Shown: one piece after another, positions 37,615 through 46,195 of the stretch
Position numbering within the stretch: position 1 is the first letter of the stretch
How the letters are laid out: each line of letters begins with the position of its first letter
NCBI RefSeq assembly: GCF_900205865.1
Contig: NZ_LT906662.1
Coordinates: 1,873,411 to 1,937,410 of the forward strand
Length of the DNA: 64,000 nucleotides
Source: Thermoanaerobacterium sp. RBIITD
GTDB taxonomy: Bacteria; Bacillota; Thermoanaerobacteria; Thermoanaerobacterales; Thermoanaerobacteraceae
Reading direction: 5' to 3'
Made by a program: the position numbers and the translations under genes
Notes under the pieces: generated by a model
Databases searched by the model: none
The model's input: only the letters and a program-made list of their open reading frames with translations
Told to the model about the DNA's origin: nothing

Positions 37615-37636
37615 GTGAGGATTTTGTGAGGATTTT
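37615..37636. promoter_or_regulatory. Tandem 11-bp direct repeat, candidate OmpR-type binding site
   Basis: GTGAGGATTTT occurs twice in immediate tandem (37615-37625, 37626-37636). OmpR/PhoB-type regulators bind direct repeats with an 11-bp period, and the adjacent gene encodes one. The site lies between the divergent secreted-protein gene and the response-regulator gene. Confidence 0.5.
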
Positions 37637-37693
37637 TTTGTCATATTGTAAATCATTTAAAAAATTTGTAAACTTAAATTGGAGGTGTAAAAA

Positions 37694-38365
37694 ATGCCGC
37701 AAAAAGTACTGGTCATTGAAGATGAAGAAGGTATGAGGGATATATTAAAAACATATCTTGAAAATAATGATTATAAAGTATATTTTGCTGAAGATGGCAA
37801 AACAGGCATAAATATTTTTAAAAATAATTCTATCGATATAGTTTTACTTGATGTAATGCTTCCAGATATAAGTGGATGGAATGTTTTAAAAACAATAAGG
37901 GAAACATCAAAGGTACCAGTAATGATGATAACTGCCCGCAGTGAAGAATATGACAGGCTTTTAGGTTTTGACCTTGGAGCAGATGATTATGTTGTTAAAC
38001 CATTTAGTCCAAGAGAAGTTGTGGCAAGGATAAAGGCTATTTTATCAAGATCAAACTGTAAAGAGCCAAATAGTACTATATCATATTCAGGCATAACTAT
38101 TGATTTAGATTCAAGGGATGTTTATGTAGATAAGAAAAAAATAGAGCTAACACCAAAAGAATTTGATCTTTTAAGCTTATTAGCAAAAAACATAGGGAAA
38201 GTTGTAACACGGGAGAAATGCCTTAATAATGTTTGGGGTTATGAATTCTATGGTGATTTGCGAACAGTAGATACACATATAAAACAATTAAGAGAAAAAC
38301 TCGGAAAAAAAAGAGATCTGATAAAAACTGTTTGGGGATATGGATATAAATTGGGTGGTGATTAA
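37694..38365 (+). CDS. OmpR/PhoB-family response regulator
   Basis: A 223-residue regulator. The receiver domain contains the acidic pair VIEDEEG, the phospho-acceptor Asp in IDIVLLDVMLPDISGW (about residue 53), the MITARSE threonine region and VVKPF with the conserved Lys. The C-terminal winged helix has LTPKEFDLLSLLAKNIGKVVTREKCLNNVWG and RTVDTHIKQLREKL. GGAGGTG precedes the ATG. It is transcribed together with the histidine kinase whose start lies immediately after the stop. Confidence 0.93.
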   Translation: MPQKVLVIEDEEGMRDILKTYLENNDYKVYFAEDGKTGINIFKNNSIDIVLLDVMLPDISGWNVLKTIRETSKVPVMMITARSEEYDRLLGFDLGADDYVVKPFSPREVVARIKAILSRSNCKEPNSTISYSGITIDLDSRDVYVDKKKIELTPKEFDLLSLLAKNIGKVVTREKCLNNVWGYEFYGDLRTVDTHIKQLREKLGKKRDLIKTVWGYGYKLGGD

Positions 38366-38366
38366 T

Positions 38367-39734
38367 TTGAAAGGCATCAGGGGAAAATTGTTTATGACAT
38401 ATATAATAATAACAGGATTGATATTTTTATTGTTCTATTTATCACAGGTTGTATTTATTGAAAAAATATATACATATTATAAAGTTAACCAGTTAAAAAG
38501 TTATAGTTCTAAAATTATAAATTCAATTAACAAAAACAATGATAAAACCATAAATGAGCTTATTGACGAATCAAATGCCAAAGTTTCGGTAATAACTGAC
38601 GAAGGTAATATAATATTAGGATCGCATGGAAATGGTCCAGGTGGCGGCTTGGGGATTCCCAGAATTTATTTAAATACTGATAAAAAAATAAGTGTCATAG
38701 AATTTACTCATCCGGTACTTGGTGTAAAATACCTTGCTGTTATTAATTCATTTACTTATAAATCGCAAGGTGCAAAATTAATAATGAGTATACCTATGTC
38801 TATAATTACTGATACCGCTGCAATATTTAAAGAGGAATTTTTCCTTATTCTATTGATTTCTATTATTATAATAATTATTGTATCATCTATCATGTCAAAA
38901 AAACTCACAAAACCGATTAATAATTTAAAAAAGGCAGCACATGACATTGCTTCAGGTAACCTTAATGTAAAAATAGATTTAAAAACAAGTGATGAAATAG
39001 AAGACCTAGCAGCATCAATGAATGATATGGCGGTAAATCTCAATAGGGCCGAAAAATTCAGAAAGGATTTAATAGCTAATATTACCCATGATCTAAAAAC
39101 GCCCCTTGGTCTTATTAAAGGTTATTGCGAAATGTTATTAGATTTTTATGGTGATGATAAACATAAAAGAGATGCATATTTAAATACTATGATTAAAGAA
39201 GTTGATAGGATGTCAAAGATGATAGATAATGTTTTATCGCTATCAAAACTTCAATCGGGTCTTATTAAATTGAACATATCATCATTTAATTTGAAAAGTT
39301 TAGTTGAGGAAGTAGTAAATAGCTTTGAACCATTATTACGCGAAAAAAATATAAATATCAAAATGGATAATATTGATGTAATGGTAAATGCTGATAAGGA
39401 ATTAATAAGAAGAGTTTTTATAAATATCATAAGCAACTCTATAAAAAGCATAAAGGATTCAGGGGTTATTACAATTACTTCAATGCAAGATGATGGATAT
39501 GTAAAAATTAAGATATCTGACACAGGTAAAGGTATGAGCAAAGAAGACCTTCAAAATATCTTTAAAAAATTTTATAAGGGTGAACAATCAGGTACAGGAC
39601 TTGGACTTGCGATAGTAAAAGAAATCCTTGATTTGCATGGAAGTAAATACTTTTTTGAAAGCGAAATAAATAAGGGCACCTCGTTCTTCTTCACATTAAA
39701 TATAAAAGGGGCTGTTGCACAACTGACTGAATAG
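38367..39734 (+). CDS. Membrane sensor histidine kinase, C-terminus altered by IS insertion
   Basis: A kinase of about 455 residues. I choose the TTG at 38367 (GGTGGTG just upstream) rather than the in-frame ATG at 38340. Two membrane helices flank an extracytoplasmic sensor of about 110 residues. HAMP (SKKLTKPINNLKKAAHDIASGNLNV), the phospho-acceptor His in NITHDLKTPLGLIKGY, the N box (RRVFINIISNSIKSI), DTGKGMSKEDLQNIF and GTGLGLAIVKEIL are all present. The final residues KGAVAQLTE and the stop are read from the left end of the IS1182 element at 39708. The native last residues are lost, though all catalytic boxes remain, so activity is plausible. Confidence 0.88.
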   Translation: MKGIRGKLFMTYIIITGLIFLLFYLSQVVFIEKIYTYYKVNQLKSYSSKIINSINKNNDKTINELIDESNAKVSVITDEGNIILGSHGNGPGGGLGIPRIYLNTDKKISVIEFTHPVLGVKYLAVINSFTYKSQGAKLIMSIPMSIITDTAAIFKEEFFLILLISIIIIIIVSSIMSKKLTKPINNLKKAAHDIASGNLNVKIDLKTSDEIEDLAASMNDMAVNLNRAEKFRKDLIANITHDLKTPLGLIKGYCEMLLDFYGDDKHKRDAYLNTMIKEVDRMSKMIDNVLSLSKLQSGLIKLNISSFNLKSLVEEVVNSFEPLLREKNINIKMDNIDVMVNADKELIRRVFINIISNSIKSIKDSGVITITSMQDDGYVKIKISDTGKGMSKEDLQNIFKKFYKGEQSGTGLGLAIVKEILDLHGSKYFFESEINKGTSFFFTLNIKGAVAQLTE

Positions 39735-41601
39735 GTCATAGTGCATCAGTCTCTTTTTATACACAAAAAAGAAATTACAGGTTCCAAAGAACCTGCAATT
39801 ACTGTATAATTAAGTTATGCAAAAAAGTAAATTATACAATAAGAATTATACACAATTTAATGGATGTTATCAATTAGTTCTTCCATTAAATTGTGAAATG
39901 TTAATACCAGAGGATGATTCGGTTCGCCTGCTTAGCCAAATATTGGAGGGATTGAATTACGAAAAGTTGTACAAGGCATATTCTTTCACTGGAAGAAAAC
40001 CTGCAGTAGAGCCAAAAATCCTGTTTAAGGTATTAACTTATGCTTACATGAATAACATTTATTCCAGCAGAAAGATAGAAAGTGCATGCAAAAGGGATAT
40101 TAATTTTATGTGGTTGCTTGAAGGAAGCAAAGCACCTGACCACTCTACTATTGCCAGATTCCGCAAGGAATATCTCGCCGATGCAATGGAAGATTTGTTT
40201 TATCAGTTGGTACAGCATCTCCATGAAATAGGTGAAGTAAAGTTTGAGCATCTCTTCGTAGACGGTACAAAGATTGAAGCCAATGCTAACCGCTATACAT
40301 TTGTATGGAAAAAGGCTATTAATAAAAATCAAGCAAAGATGTTTACAAAAATACAATCTTGCATAGAATCAATTAATCTTACGTATATGACTAATTTTAC
40401 TGTTACTAAAGAAACTTTATTGGATGACATAGAAAAGATAATTGACTATCTTAAAAAGAAAAAAGAAGAAGAGCAGATAGAATTTGTTCATGGTATAGGG
40501 AAACGCAAGTCAAAACTCCAAAAATTTAATGAAGAGCTAGAGAAGTTTTACGAACGTCAAAAGAACTATGATACACACAATCAATTATTGGATGGAAGGA
40601 ATAGTTATTCTAAAACTGATCCAGATGCAACATTTATGCATATGAAAGATGACCACATGAACAACTCTCAATTAAAGCCAGGATACAATGTGCAGATTGG
40701 GGTTGAAAGTGAGTATGTCACTGGTGTTGGTATATTTCAGGACAGGTCTGACAACACTACCCTTATTCCATTTCTAAATGATATGGAATCAAATTTAGGA
40801 AACAAATATCAAAATATCATAGCGGACTCTGGATATGAGAGTGAAGAAAACTATCTGTATTTGGAAGAAAAAAATCAAAAATACTACATAAAGCCGCAGA
40901 CATATGAAAAGTGGAAGAAAAAAAGTTTTAAAAATGATATTAGTAAGCGTGAAAACATGGTTTATGATAAAGATAAAGATGAATATACCTGCCACAATAG
41001 AAAACAACTTAGACCAATTGGAATCATTTATAGGACTTCAGCAAGTGGCTACCGTTCAGAAATTACTGTATACGAATGTGAAGACTGCAACAATTGTCCA
41101 TATAAATCAAAATGTACAAAAGCACGAGGCAACCGAAAGATGCAAGTATCAAAAACATTTGTAGAGAAGCGACAAATATCTTATGAGAATATCACATCTG
41201 AGGAGGGAATTCTCCTGAGAGTTAATCGTTCAATACAGGTAGAAGGTGCTTTTGGAGTTCTAAAAAATGATTACCAATTTAATAGATTTTTAACACGTGG
41301 GAAAAACAGTGTAAAAACGGAGTTTATGCTGTTATGTTTTTCCTACGATGTAAACAAACTGCATGCAAAAATACAGAATGAGAGATGTGAAAAGCACCTT
41401 CATGGAATAAAAATAGCCTGAGATTTGAAGAAAAAAATTACAGAAAGCCCAAGGCTTATTTAAGTGCGCCTAAAACTCAACAATCATAGAAAATCAGATG
41501 AATTACATATATTTTCATGATTGTTTTTTCATTTTTATACAGCCTTTTTACATTAAAAAGGGGTATTGCAAACTACTTTAAAGTAGTTTTGCAACAGCCC
41601 C
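39708..41601 (+). mobile_element. IS1182-family insertion sequence
   Basis: A 1894-bp element with terminal repeats GGGGCTGTTGCACAACT (39708) and GGGGCTGTTGCAAAACT (inverted, ending 41601). A hairpin GCAGGTTC-type (39778-39800) and TATAAT lie before its gene. A long near-palindrome (41558-41601) at the right end may block read-through. It separates the histidine kinase from a truncated membrane-protein frame. Confidence 0.88.
39817..41421 (+). CDS. IS1182-family transposase
   Basis: A 534-residue intact transposase. The N-terminal DUF772-type domain (VEPKILFKVLTYAYMNNIYSSRKIESACKRDINFMWL) leads to HLFVDGTKIEANANRYTFVWKK with the first Asp. Then come PGYNVQIGVESEYVTG and NIIADSGYESEENYLYLEEK (second Asp). 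A Cys cluster (CEDCNNCPYKSKCTKA) follows, and the end region VNRSIQVEGAFGVLKNDYQFNRFL carries the catalytic Glu. The complete frame suggests recent activity. Confidence 0.93.
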   Translation: MQKSKLYNKNYTQFNGCYQLVLPLNCEMLIPEDDSVRLLSQILEGLNYEKLYKAYSFTGRKPAVEPKILFKVLTYAYMNNIYSSRKIESACKRDINFMWLLEGSKAPDHSTIARFRKEYLADAMEDLFYQLVQHLHEIGEVKFEHLFVDGTKIEANANRYTFVWKKAINKNQAKMFTKIQSCIESINLTYMTNFTVTKETLLDDIEKIIDYLKKKKEEEQIEFVHGIGKRKSKLQKFNEELEKFYERQKNYDTHNQLLDGRNSYSKTDPDATFMHMKDDHMNNSQLKPGYNVQIGVESEYVTGVGIFQDRSDNTTLIPFLNDMESNLGNKYQNIIADSGYESEENYLYLEEKNQKYYIKPQTYEKWKKKSFKNDISKRENMVYDKDKDEYTCHNRKQLRPIGIIYRTSASGYRSEITVYECEDCNNCPYKSKCTKARGNRKMQVSKTFVEKRQISYENITSEEGILLRVNRSIQVEGAFGVLKNDYQFNRFLTRGKNSVKTEFMLLCFSYDVNKLHAKIQNERCEKHLHGIKIA

Positions 41602-41605
41602 TTAA

Positions 41606-41824
41606 TATTATATTTCATACATTGACATTGTGGTTCTTGTAGTTTTAAAGGTGCTGCCTTTATTGGCGCTTATTGTGTTGTTGACGTTTGTGCCTGTGAA
41701 TAAAAACATAAGAAAATTTTACAAAGTCCAGACAAAGAAAGATACATTTCCACTGTCTGTCAAAAACTTTTTGATGATGAATATAGCTGAGATAATCGCA
41801 ATAGGATTGGGATTACTTCATTGA
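41606..41824 (+). pseudogene. C-terminal fragment of a membrane protein cut by IS1182
   Basis: The frame is open from the IS boundary: YISYIDIVVLVVLKVLPLLALI, then VPVNKNIRKFYKVQTKKD, then a final helix MNIAEIIAIGLGLL. Two hydrophobic segments separated by a basic loop suggest the end of a polytopic protein. The 5' part is not found on the other side of the IS, where the histidine kinase lies, so a deletion accompanied the insertion or the gene is short and lacks its start. The GTG at 41630 could allow translation. Family unknown. Confidence 0.4.
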
Positions 41825-42739
41825 TTCTGCTATTTTTAATAATTGTTCTTCTGAAATGCCTTTTGCTTCCATTTGGTATATAATATCATCTTCTATCCAG
41901 ACTATCTGGAGATATTTTACGCTTTTTTCTTTGTCTTTATTTAAAGCATTTGCATCTTTTAAATAGTACGACACTATAATACCTTTATTTTTATTAATTG
42001 TGGTGTAATCCAGTTTTTCTCTTTTTGCTGATTCTGGTATGTCTAATAAATTTTTTAGATCTATTGTACTCGCGATTTGGCTTTGTAAATAATACGGTAA
42101 AAAAGGCAAACTTGATACAGCGCATTTAACTTTGTTTTTATCAACTCCAGCTGGAACGTCTATTTTTGGAATTTTTCTAATTTCAAGGCTAAAAGTTATT
42201 GAACCCGGAAAATTATATTCATTACTATTATCCATGTGAATATATACTATTTTATAAAAATCTATTCTGAAGTTTTTACCTTTTAAGTTTTCTGGGAATA
42301 CATTATTGCTTTTATATGATTTTATAAGTTTATTAATAGCATCTATATTTAAATTAAATTCGATTATTTGATTTCCATAAATACTACTTTCTATCTTATT
42401 AAGATCGCTCAGAATGTTATTTTCCTGTGGCAGTTTGAAATTATAATTTACGTCAGATTTGAGCTTGTATAAATCGTTTAGTTTATATTCATATTTTTTT
42501 TCTTTATTATCTTTATTTACCTTTAAATACCCTAATTGTTTGAGATCAATATATTTATTTCCATCTTCAGATAATTGCAACATTATTTTATCAAAATAGT
42601 CAGGTGATATGTAATCAGTCTGGTAATCATATGCTCTTAAATTGTTTAAAAAATTCCCCGTATTTGGGAATATGGACAACAATACTATAACAACAGCAAA
42701 TCCTATTCCTATTAATGCAGTTCTATGTTTTTTAATCAT
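41813..42739 (-). CDS. Membrane-anchored paralogue of the anti-sigma ectodomain
   Basis: A 308-residue protein with an N-terminal membrane anchor (TALIGIGFAVVIVLLSIF) and a large outside domain. Shared pieces with the anti-sigma factor at 46196-47335 include EFNLNIDAINKLIK / EFKLNVDKINNLIK, FPENLKGKNFRI / LPENLNEKTFKI, the VPAGVDKNKV / VPEGVDIEKV segment, QSQIAS / RNQIAS and the end KIAESM. It lacks the cytoplasmic zinc-finger domain, so it cannot bind a sigma factor the same way. It may compete for the same outside ligand. It overlaps the convergent membrane-protein fragment by 12 nt. Confidence 0.75.
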   Translation of the reverse strand: MIKKHRTALIGIGFAVVIVLLSIFPNTGNFLNNLRAYDYQTDYISPDYFDKIMLQLSEDGNKYIDLKQLGYLKVNKDNKEKKYEYKLNDLYKLKSDVNYNFKLPQENNILSDLNKIESSIYGNQIIEFNLNIDAINKLIKSYKSNNVFPENLKGKNFRIDFYKIVYIHMDNSNEYNFPGSITFSLEIRKIPKIDVPAGVDKNKVKCAVSSLPFLPYYLQSQIASTIDLKNLLDIPESAKREKLDYTTINKNKGIIVSYYLKDANALNKDKEKSVKYLQIVWIEDDIIYQMEAKGISEEQLLKIAESMK

Positions 42740-42846
42740 AAATTAATTTCCTTTCTATGTATTTATGGTATTAAAATAAGGCAGATAAGAAATATCCGTT
42801 ATTTCTTATCTGCTATTTTTGTAAAATGAAACATAAATTAAACAAT

Positions 42847-43395
42847 TTAATAACTAGTTAGTACGGCATTTGCTATATCAATTCGAGAATTACTGCTATT
42901 CATGTTTTTCCAAAGAAATACATATTTTCCTTTTGGTAAATTCATAAAATTTACTTTATGATCACCAGCAGAATATATAATGCTATAACTAATCACATAT
43001 TTTGTCGGATCTTTTTCTATTTCAGTCCTGTGGTTTACATAGTCATCTATTTTGTATACACCTAAGAATAAATTAACGGGATTTCCACTTGCCTTAAAAG
43101 AAATATGGAAATCGTCCTCATAAAATGGAAGATCTGATCCATCAGAATAAAAGCCAATTCCACTTTGCGTCGTCCAAGCCACTTCGCCTTTTACTAGGTA
43201 GAAGTTAGGTATTGAATAATTATATGCTGTTTGAGGCTCAATGGAATTAGCATTGTTCGGTCGGACATCTCCTTTCTGCGGATTAACAGTTATTATAGAA
43301 TCTGCAGTACTTTTATTTAAATTATCCGATGCAAGTGCAACCGATGTTGACATAAGTAACACTAAACATAGCAAAATTGATACTAACTTTTTCAT
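42847..43395 (-). CDS. Secreted protein of unknown function
   Basis: A 182-residue protein with a clear signal peptide (MKKLVSILLCLVLLMSTSVALAS). A polar mature part follows with aromatic-rich strands (YSIPNFYLVKGEVAWTTQSGIGFYSDGSDLPFYEDDF) and GKYVFLWKNMNSSNSRIDIANAVL near the end. It is probably a beta-sandwich. I do not recognise a family. It lies between the anti-sigma paralogue and the GAF regulator, all on the same strand, so co-regulation is possible. Confidence 0.65.
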   Translation of the reverse strand: MKKLVSILLCLVLLMSTSVALASDNLNKSTADSIITVNPQKGDVRPNNANSIEPQTAYNYSIPNFYLVKGEVAWTTQSGIGFYSDGSDLPFYEDDFHISFKASGNPVNLFLGVYKIDDYVNHRTEIEKDPTKYVISYSIIYSAGDHKVNFMNLPKGKYVFLWKNMNSSNSRIDIANAVLTSY

Positions 43396-43571
43396 TTAAA
43401 CCATCCCTTCAACTATTATTGAACTCAGAATGGCCATTCATATGTTCAATTAATATTATATATTCTAATCATGCAGTTGAGAAGTTATTGAATTCGCCGA
43501 TTTTTTTATCAATATATGTCGAACTATGTCGTAAGTTTAAGCGATTTCGTTCAAAAATGTGATTATTTTTA

Positions 43572-44390
43572 TTACAGTATATTTCCACAAGTATCTAAAA
43601 TACCGGCATTTATGGCGTTTAAAATTAAAACAATATCATTTTGTGCTTTTAACTTGATTTTTAATTTTTCAATATACCTTCTTAATGTAGCTTCAGATAT
43701 ATTCATTTCCTTAATAATTTCTTTCCTATTCAAGCCATTTGCTAAATATGTTAAAATCAATTTATCTGATAGACTTAGTCTACTGTTGATAGTAGTATAA
43801 ATCTCATGTCTATACATAATTATTTCTTCAATATAATTTGAGATATTACTTAATATAATATTTCGTAGTTTGTTGTATGATTTGTTTACTACAGTCATGT
43901 CAATGTATGCAATTATTTTTTCACTGTAGTAATCTATGATAGGTGCTGCAGTACAGTACCAATTACTGAATAATCTGCAATAATGATCTTTTCCATTTAT
44001 TTCAACTTGCTTATTCGTTTTTATTGCTAAATTAATTGCATTTGTACCGCAATCTTTAAGTCTCATGCTAATACCTTCCGTAAAGTGCAATGCATCAAAG
44101 TAATTTTTTAGCTGTTCATCATATATTAACTTAACCACATAACCATCTGTATCGCATATTATAAAAAAATAACCTTTTTTTACTAAGTTGTCATATATAT
44201 GATTTTTCCTTATTAAATTTTCTATTATTGAGATTATGTGCTTATTTTTGTCTTTACGTATTGCAAGTTCTTCATTAGACAGTACTTTATCAAAGAACTT
44301 TATATTTGGGCTTACATTTATGAGTAATGACTCTCCGTATGAATTAATTAATTCTTCACATCCTTTTTCAACAGACAGTATACTTTTCAT
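43572..44390 (-). CDS. GAF-domain transcription regulator with LuxR-type HTH
   Basis: A 272-residue protein. The start is the ATG at 44390, behind GGAGGG. Residues about 40-185 resemble the GAF-type sensor of AcoR-like activators: LHFTEGISMRLKDCGTNAINLAIKTNKQVEI, then KDHYCRLFSNWYCTAAPIIDYYSEKIIAYIDM. Instead of a sigma-54 AAA+ domain, it ends in a LuxR/GerE-type helix-turn-helix (LSLSDKLILTYLANGLNRKEIIKEMNISEATLRRYIEKLKIKL). It lies 48 bp after the ABC permease gene of the sigma-factor operon and may be part of it. A decayed relative is at 470-620. Confidence 0.8.
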   Translation of the reverse strand: MKSILSVEKGCEELINSYGESLLINVSPNIKFFDKVLSNEELAIRKDKNKHIISIIENLIRKNHIYDNLVKKGYFFIICDTDGYVVKLIYDEQLKNYFDALHFTEGISMRLKDCGTNAINLAIKTNKQVEINGKDHYCRLFSNWYCTAAPIIDYYSEKIIAYIDMTVVNKSYNKLRNIILSNISNYIEEIIMYRHEIYTTINSRLSLSDKLILTYLANGLNRKEIIKEMNISEATLRRYIEKLKIKLKAQNDIVLILNAINAGILDTCGNIL

Positions 44391-44437
44391 AAATTTTACC
44401 CTCCAAAATTTAATTTTTTTATTTATTAATGTCCACA

Positions 44438-45292
44438 TTACAAATCTCTTTTTTCAAATTTCTTTGTTCCGTAATACAGCAAAAAACAAACGTAGAAGAT
44501 GATATACACAAACATAATAGGACTTGGCTGTGAAGTACCGCCAAAGGGCCCTTGTGCAAGAAAGCTTAAGCCTGTATTTTGAGTAAGAAGTTCTACATTC
44601 ATCTTTCTAAATATCACATCTGTAGGTAAAATTAAGCTTGTGATAATACCAACATTTGAAAGACCTTGACTTGTCGCATCTGTGAAAAATGATCCCATTT
44701 GTTCGAGTATGCCTCCTATCATTGCGATGCCGTATGTCATTACAGCTAAAACACCTGTATTTACAGTTGACATTATTGAACTTGAAGCGATTACTAAGGA
44801 TAAAAGGACTACTGGACCAAGGTCAAAAAAGAATAATGCACGGAAGACGTTTCCTAATCCTAAGTATACTTTCGTGCCAAAAACGATATTAAGCCCTATT
44901 ACTGAAAGAAACAACAATGTGCTGTATACAGTGATGATTATGCCAAGCCCTATAAATTTGCCAAGTACGTATTCATACCTTTTTAGAGGTTTATACAGTA
45001 AAGCATATATAGCACCACTTTCCACATCGCCTGACACGGCACCTACAGATGTAAGTACTATCAAAAATGCGATTATAAAATTTGAAAAATAAAGCCCTGC
45101 AGAGAGAAGCTGTGATGCAAGTAAAATTTTGCCTATGTCTGGTACATTGCCTATAAAGGAACTGCTGCTATGAAAAGCTAAACTCAATCCATAGCCATAA
45201 ATAAAAAGATATCCTACTGTAAGTATTGCAATTAGGAGGAATGCACGCTTTTTAATCATCTCTTTGATGGTGTATTTCGTTATTGTCAGCAT
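44438..45292 (-). CDS. ABC-2 type permease, NosY-like
   Basis: A 284-residue protein with six hydrophobic segments. N-terminal IKEMIKKRAFLLIAILTVGYLFI is followed by the loop SGDVESGAIYALLYKPLKRYEYVLGKFIGL typical of ABC-2 permeases with NosY-like architecture. It overlaps the ATPase gene by 7 nt and is in the ECF sigma operon. It probably exports an envelope-active compound or lipid; substrate not deducible. Confidence 0.85.
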   Translation of the reverse strand: MLTITKYTIKEMIKKRAFLLIAILTVGYLFIYGYGLSLAFHSSSSFIGNVPDIGKILLASQLLSAGLYFSNFIIAFLIVLTSVGAVSGDVESGAIYALLYKPLKRYEYVLGKFIGLGIIITVYSTLLFLSVIGLNIVFGTKVYLGLGNVFRALFFFDLGPVVLLSLVIASSSIMSTVNTGVLAVMTYGIAMIGGILEQMGSFFTDATSQGLSNVGIITSLILPTDVIFRKMNVELLTQNTGLSFLAQGPFGGTSQPSPIMFVYIIFYVCFLLYYGTKKFEKRDL

Positions 45293-46191
45293 ACATCCTC
45301 ATCCTTTCCAACTATATTTATAAATAGATCTTCCAATGAACTTGTTTTTGAATCCAATTGATACAGTTTTGCTCCGGAATCTACGACAGTTTTTGCGATC
45401 TTAGGAATACTATCTTTATCTTTTACTTTAAATGTAAGTTTGCCATCTTTAAATACAGTGTCATACGCTAAGTTAGATATCTTTTCGATTAATTCGCTAT
45501 TATAATCTGATATAACCATCTCTACATAAGTGTTTTTACTTAACAAGTTTTCAAGCTTTCCATCTGCTATTACATGCCCGTGGTTTATAATTGCGACTTC
45601 ATCACATACCATTTCAACTTCACTTAAAAGGTGGCTGTTTAAAAATACTGTTTTACCATTATCTTTTAATCTTTTTATTATTTCTCTAACATCAATTCTG
45701 CCAACTGGGTCAAGTGCAGAGGTTGGTTCATCAAGAAAAATTATTTCTGGGTCATTTAAAAGAGCTATGGCAAGGCCGATCCTCTGCTGCATACCCTTGC
45801 TATAGTTCTTTATTTTCTTGTTTTCATGTCCTTTAAGCTTAACAAGCTCGAGAAGTTCTTCGATTTTTTTATCTGGATTTTTCATTTTGTATAATTCTGC
45901 ATGAAATTTCATTAATTCTTTACCTGTCATCCAGCCGTAATATTTGAAGTTTTCAGGCAAAAATCCGATTTTTCTTTTTGATTCAATAGTACCAATAGGT
46001 TCTCCCATAATCCATGCAAAACCAGAGGTGGGGTATAAAAGCCCCACCATAGTTTTTACAAAGGTGCTTTTGCCGGCGCCATTTGGGCCAAGGAATCCAA
46101 AAACCATACCATTATCAACAGATATATTTACATCTTTAAATCCGCCTTTACCATCAAACTGTTTTGTAAGGTTCTGCGTTTCCAGTATCAT
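45286..46191 (-). CDS. ABC transporter ATPase
   Basis: A 301-residue ATPase with Walker A GPNGAGKST, Q-loop FLPENFKYYGWMTG, signature KNYSKGMQQRIGLAIALLN, Walker B IIFLDEPTSALDP and the H-loop region FLNSHLLSEVEMVCDEV. The C-terminal extension of about 80 residues is typical of CcmA/BcrA-like exporters. It lies between the anti-sigma gene (4 bp gap) and the permease gene, so this exporter is part of the sigma factor's own operon. Confidence 0.9.
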   Translation of the reverse strand: MILETQNLTKQFDGKGGFKDVNISVDNGMVFGFLGPNGAGKSTFVKTMVGLLYPTSGFAWIMGEPIGTIESKRKIGFLPENFKYYGWMTGKELMKFHAELYKMKNPDKKIEELLELVKLKGHENKKIKNYSKGMQQRIGLAIALLNDPEIIFLDEPTSALDPVGRIDVREIIKRLKDNGKTVFLNSHLLSEVEMVCDEVAIINHGHVIADGKLENLLSKNTYVEMVISDYNSELIEKISNLAYDTVFKDGKLTFKVKDKDSIPKIAKTVVDSGAKLYQLDSKTSSLEDLFINIVGKDEDVC

Positions 46192-46195
46192 TTCA

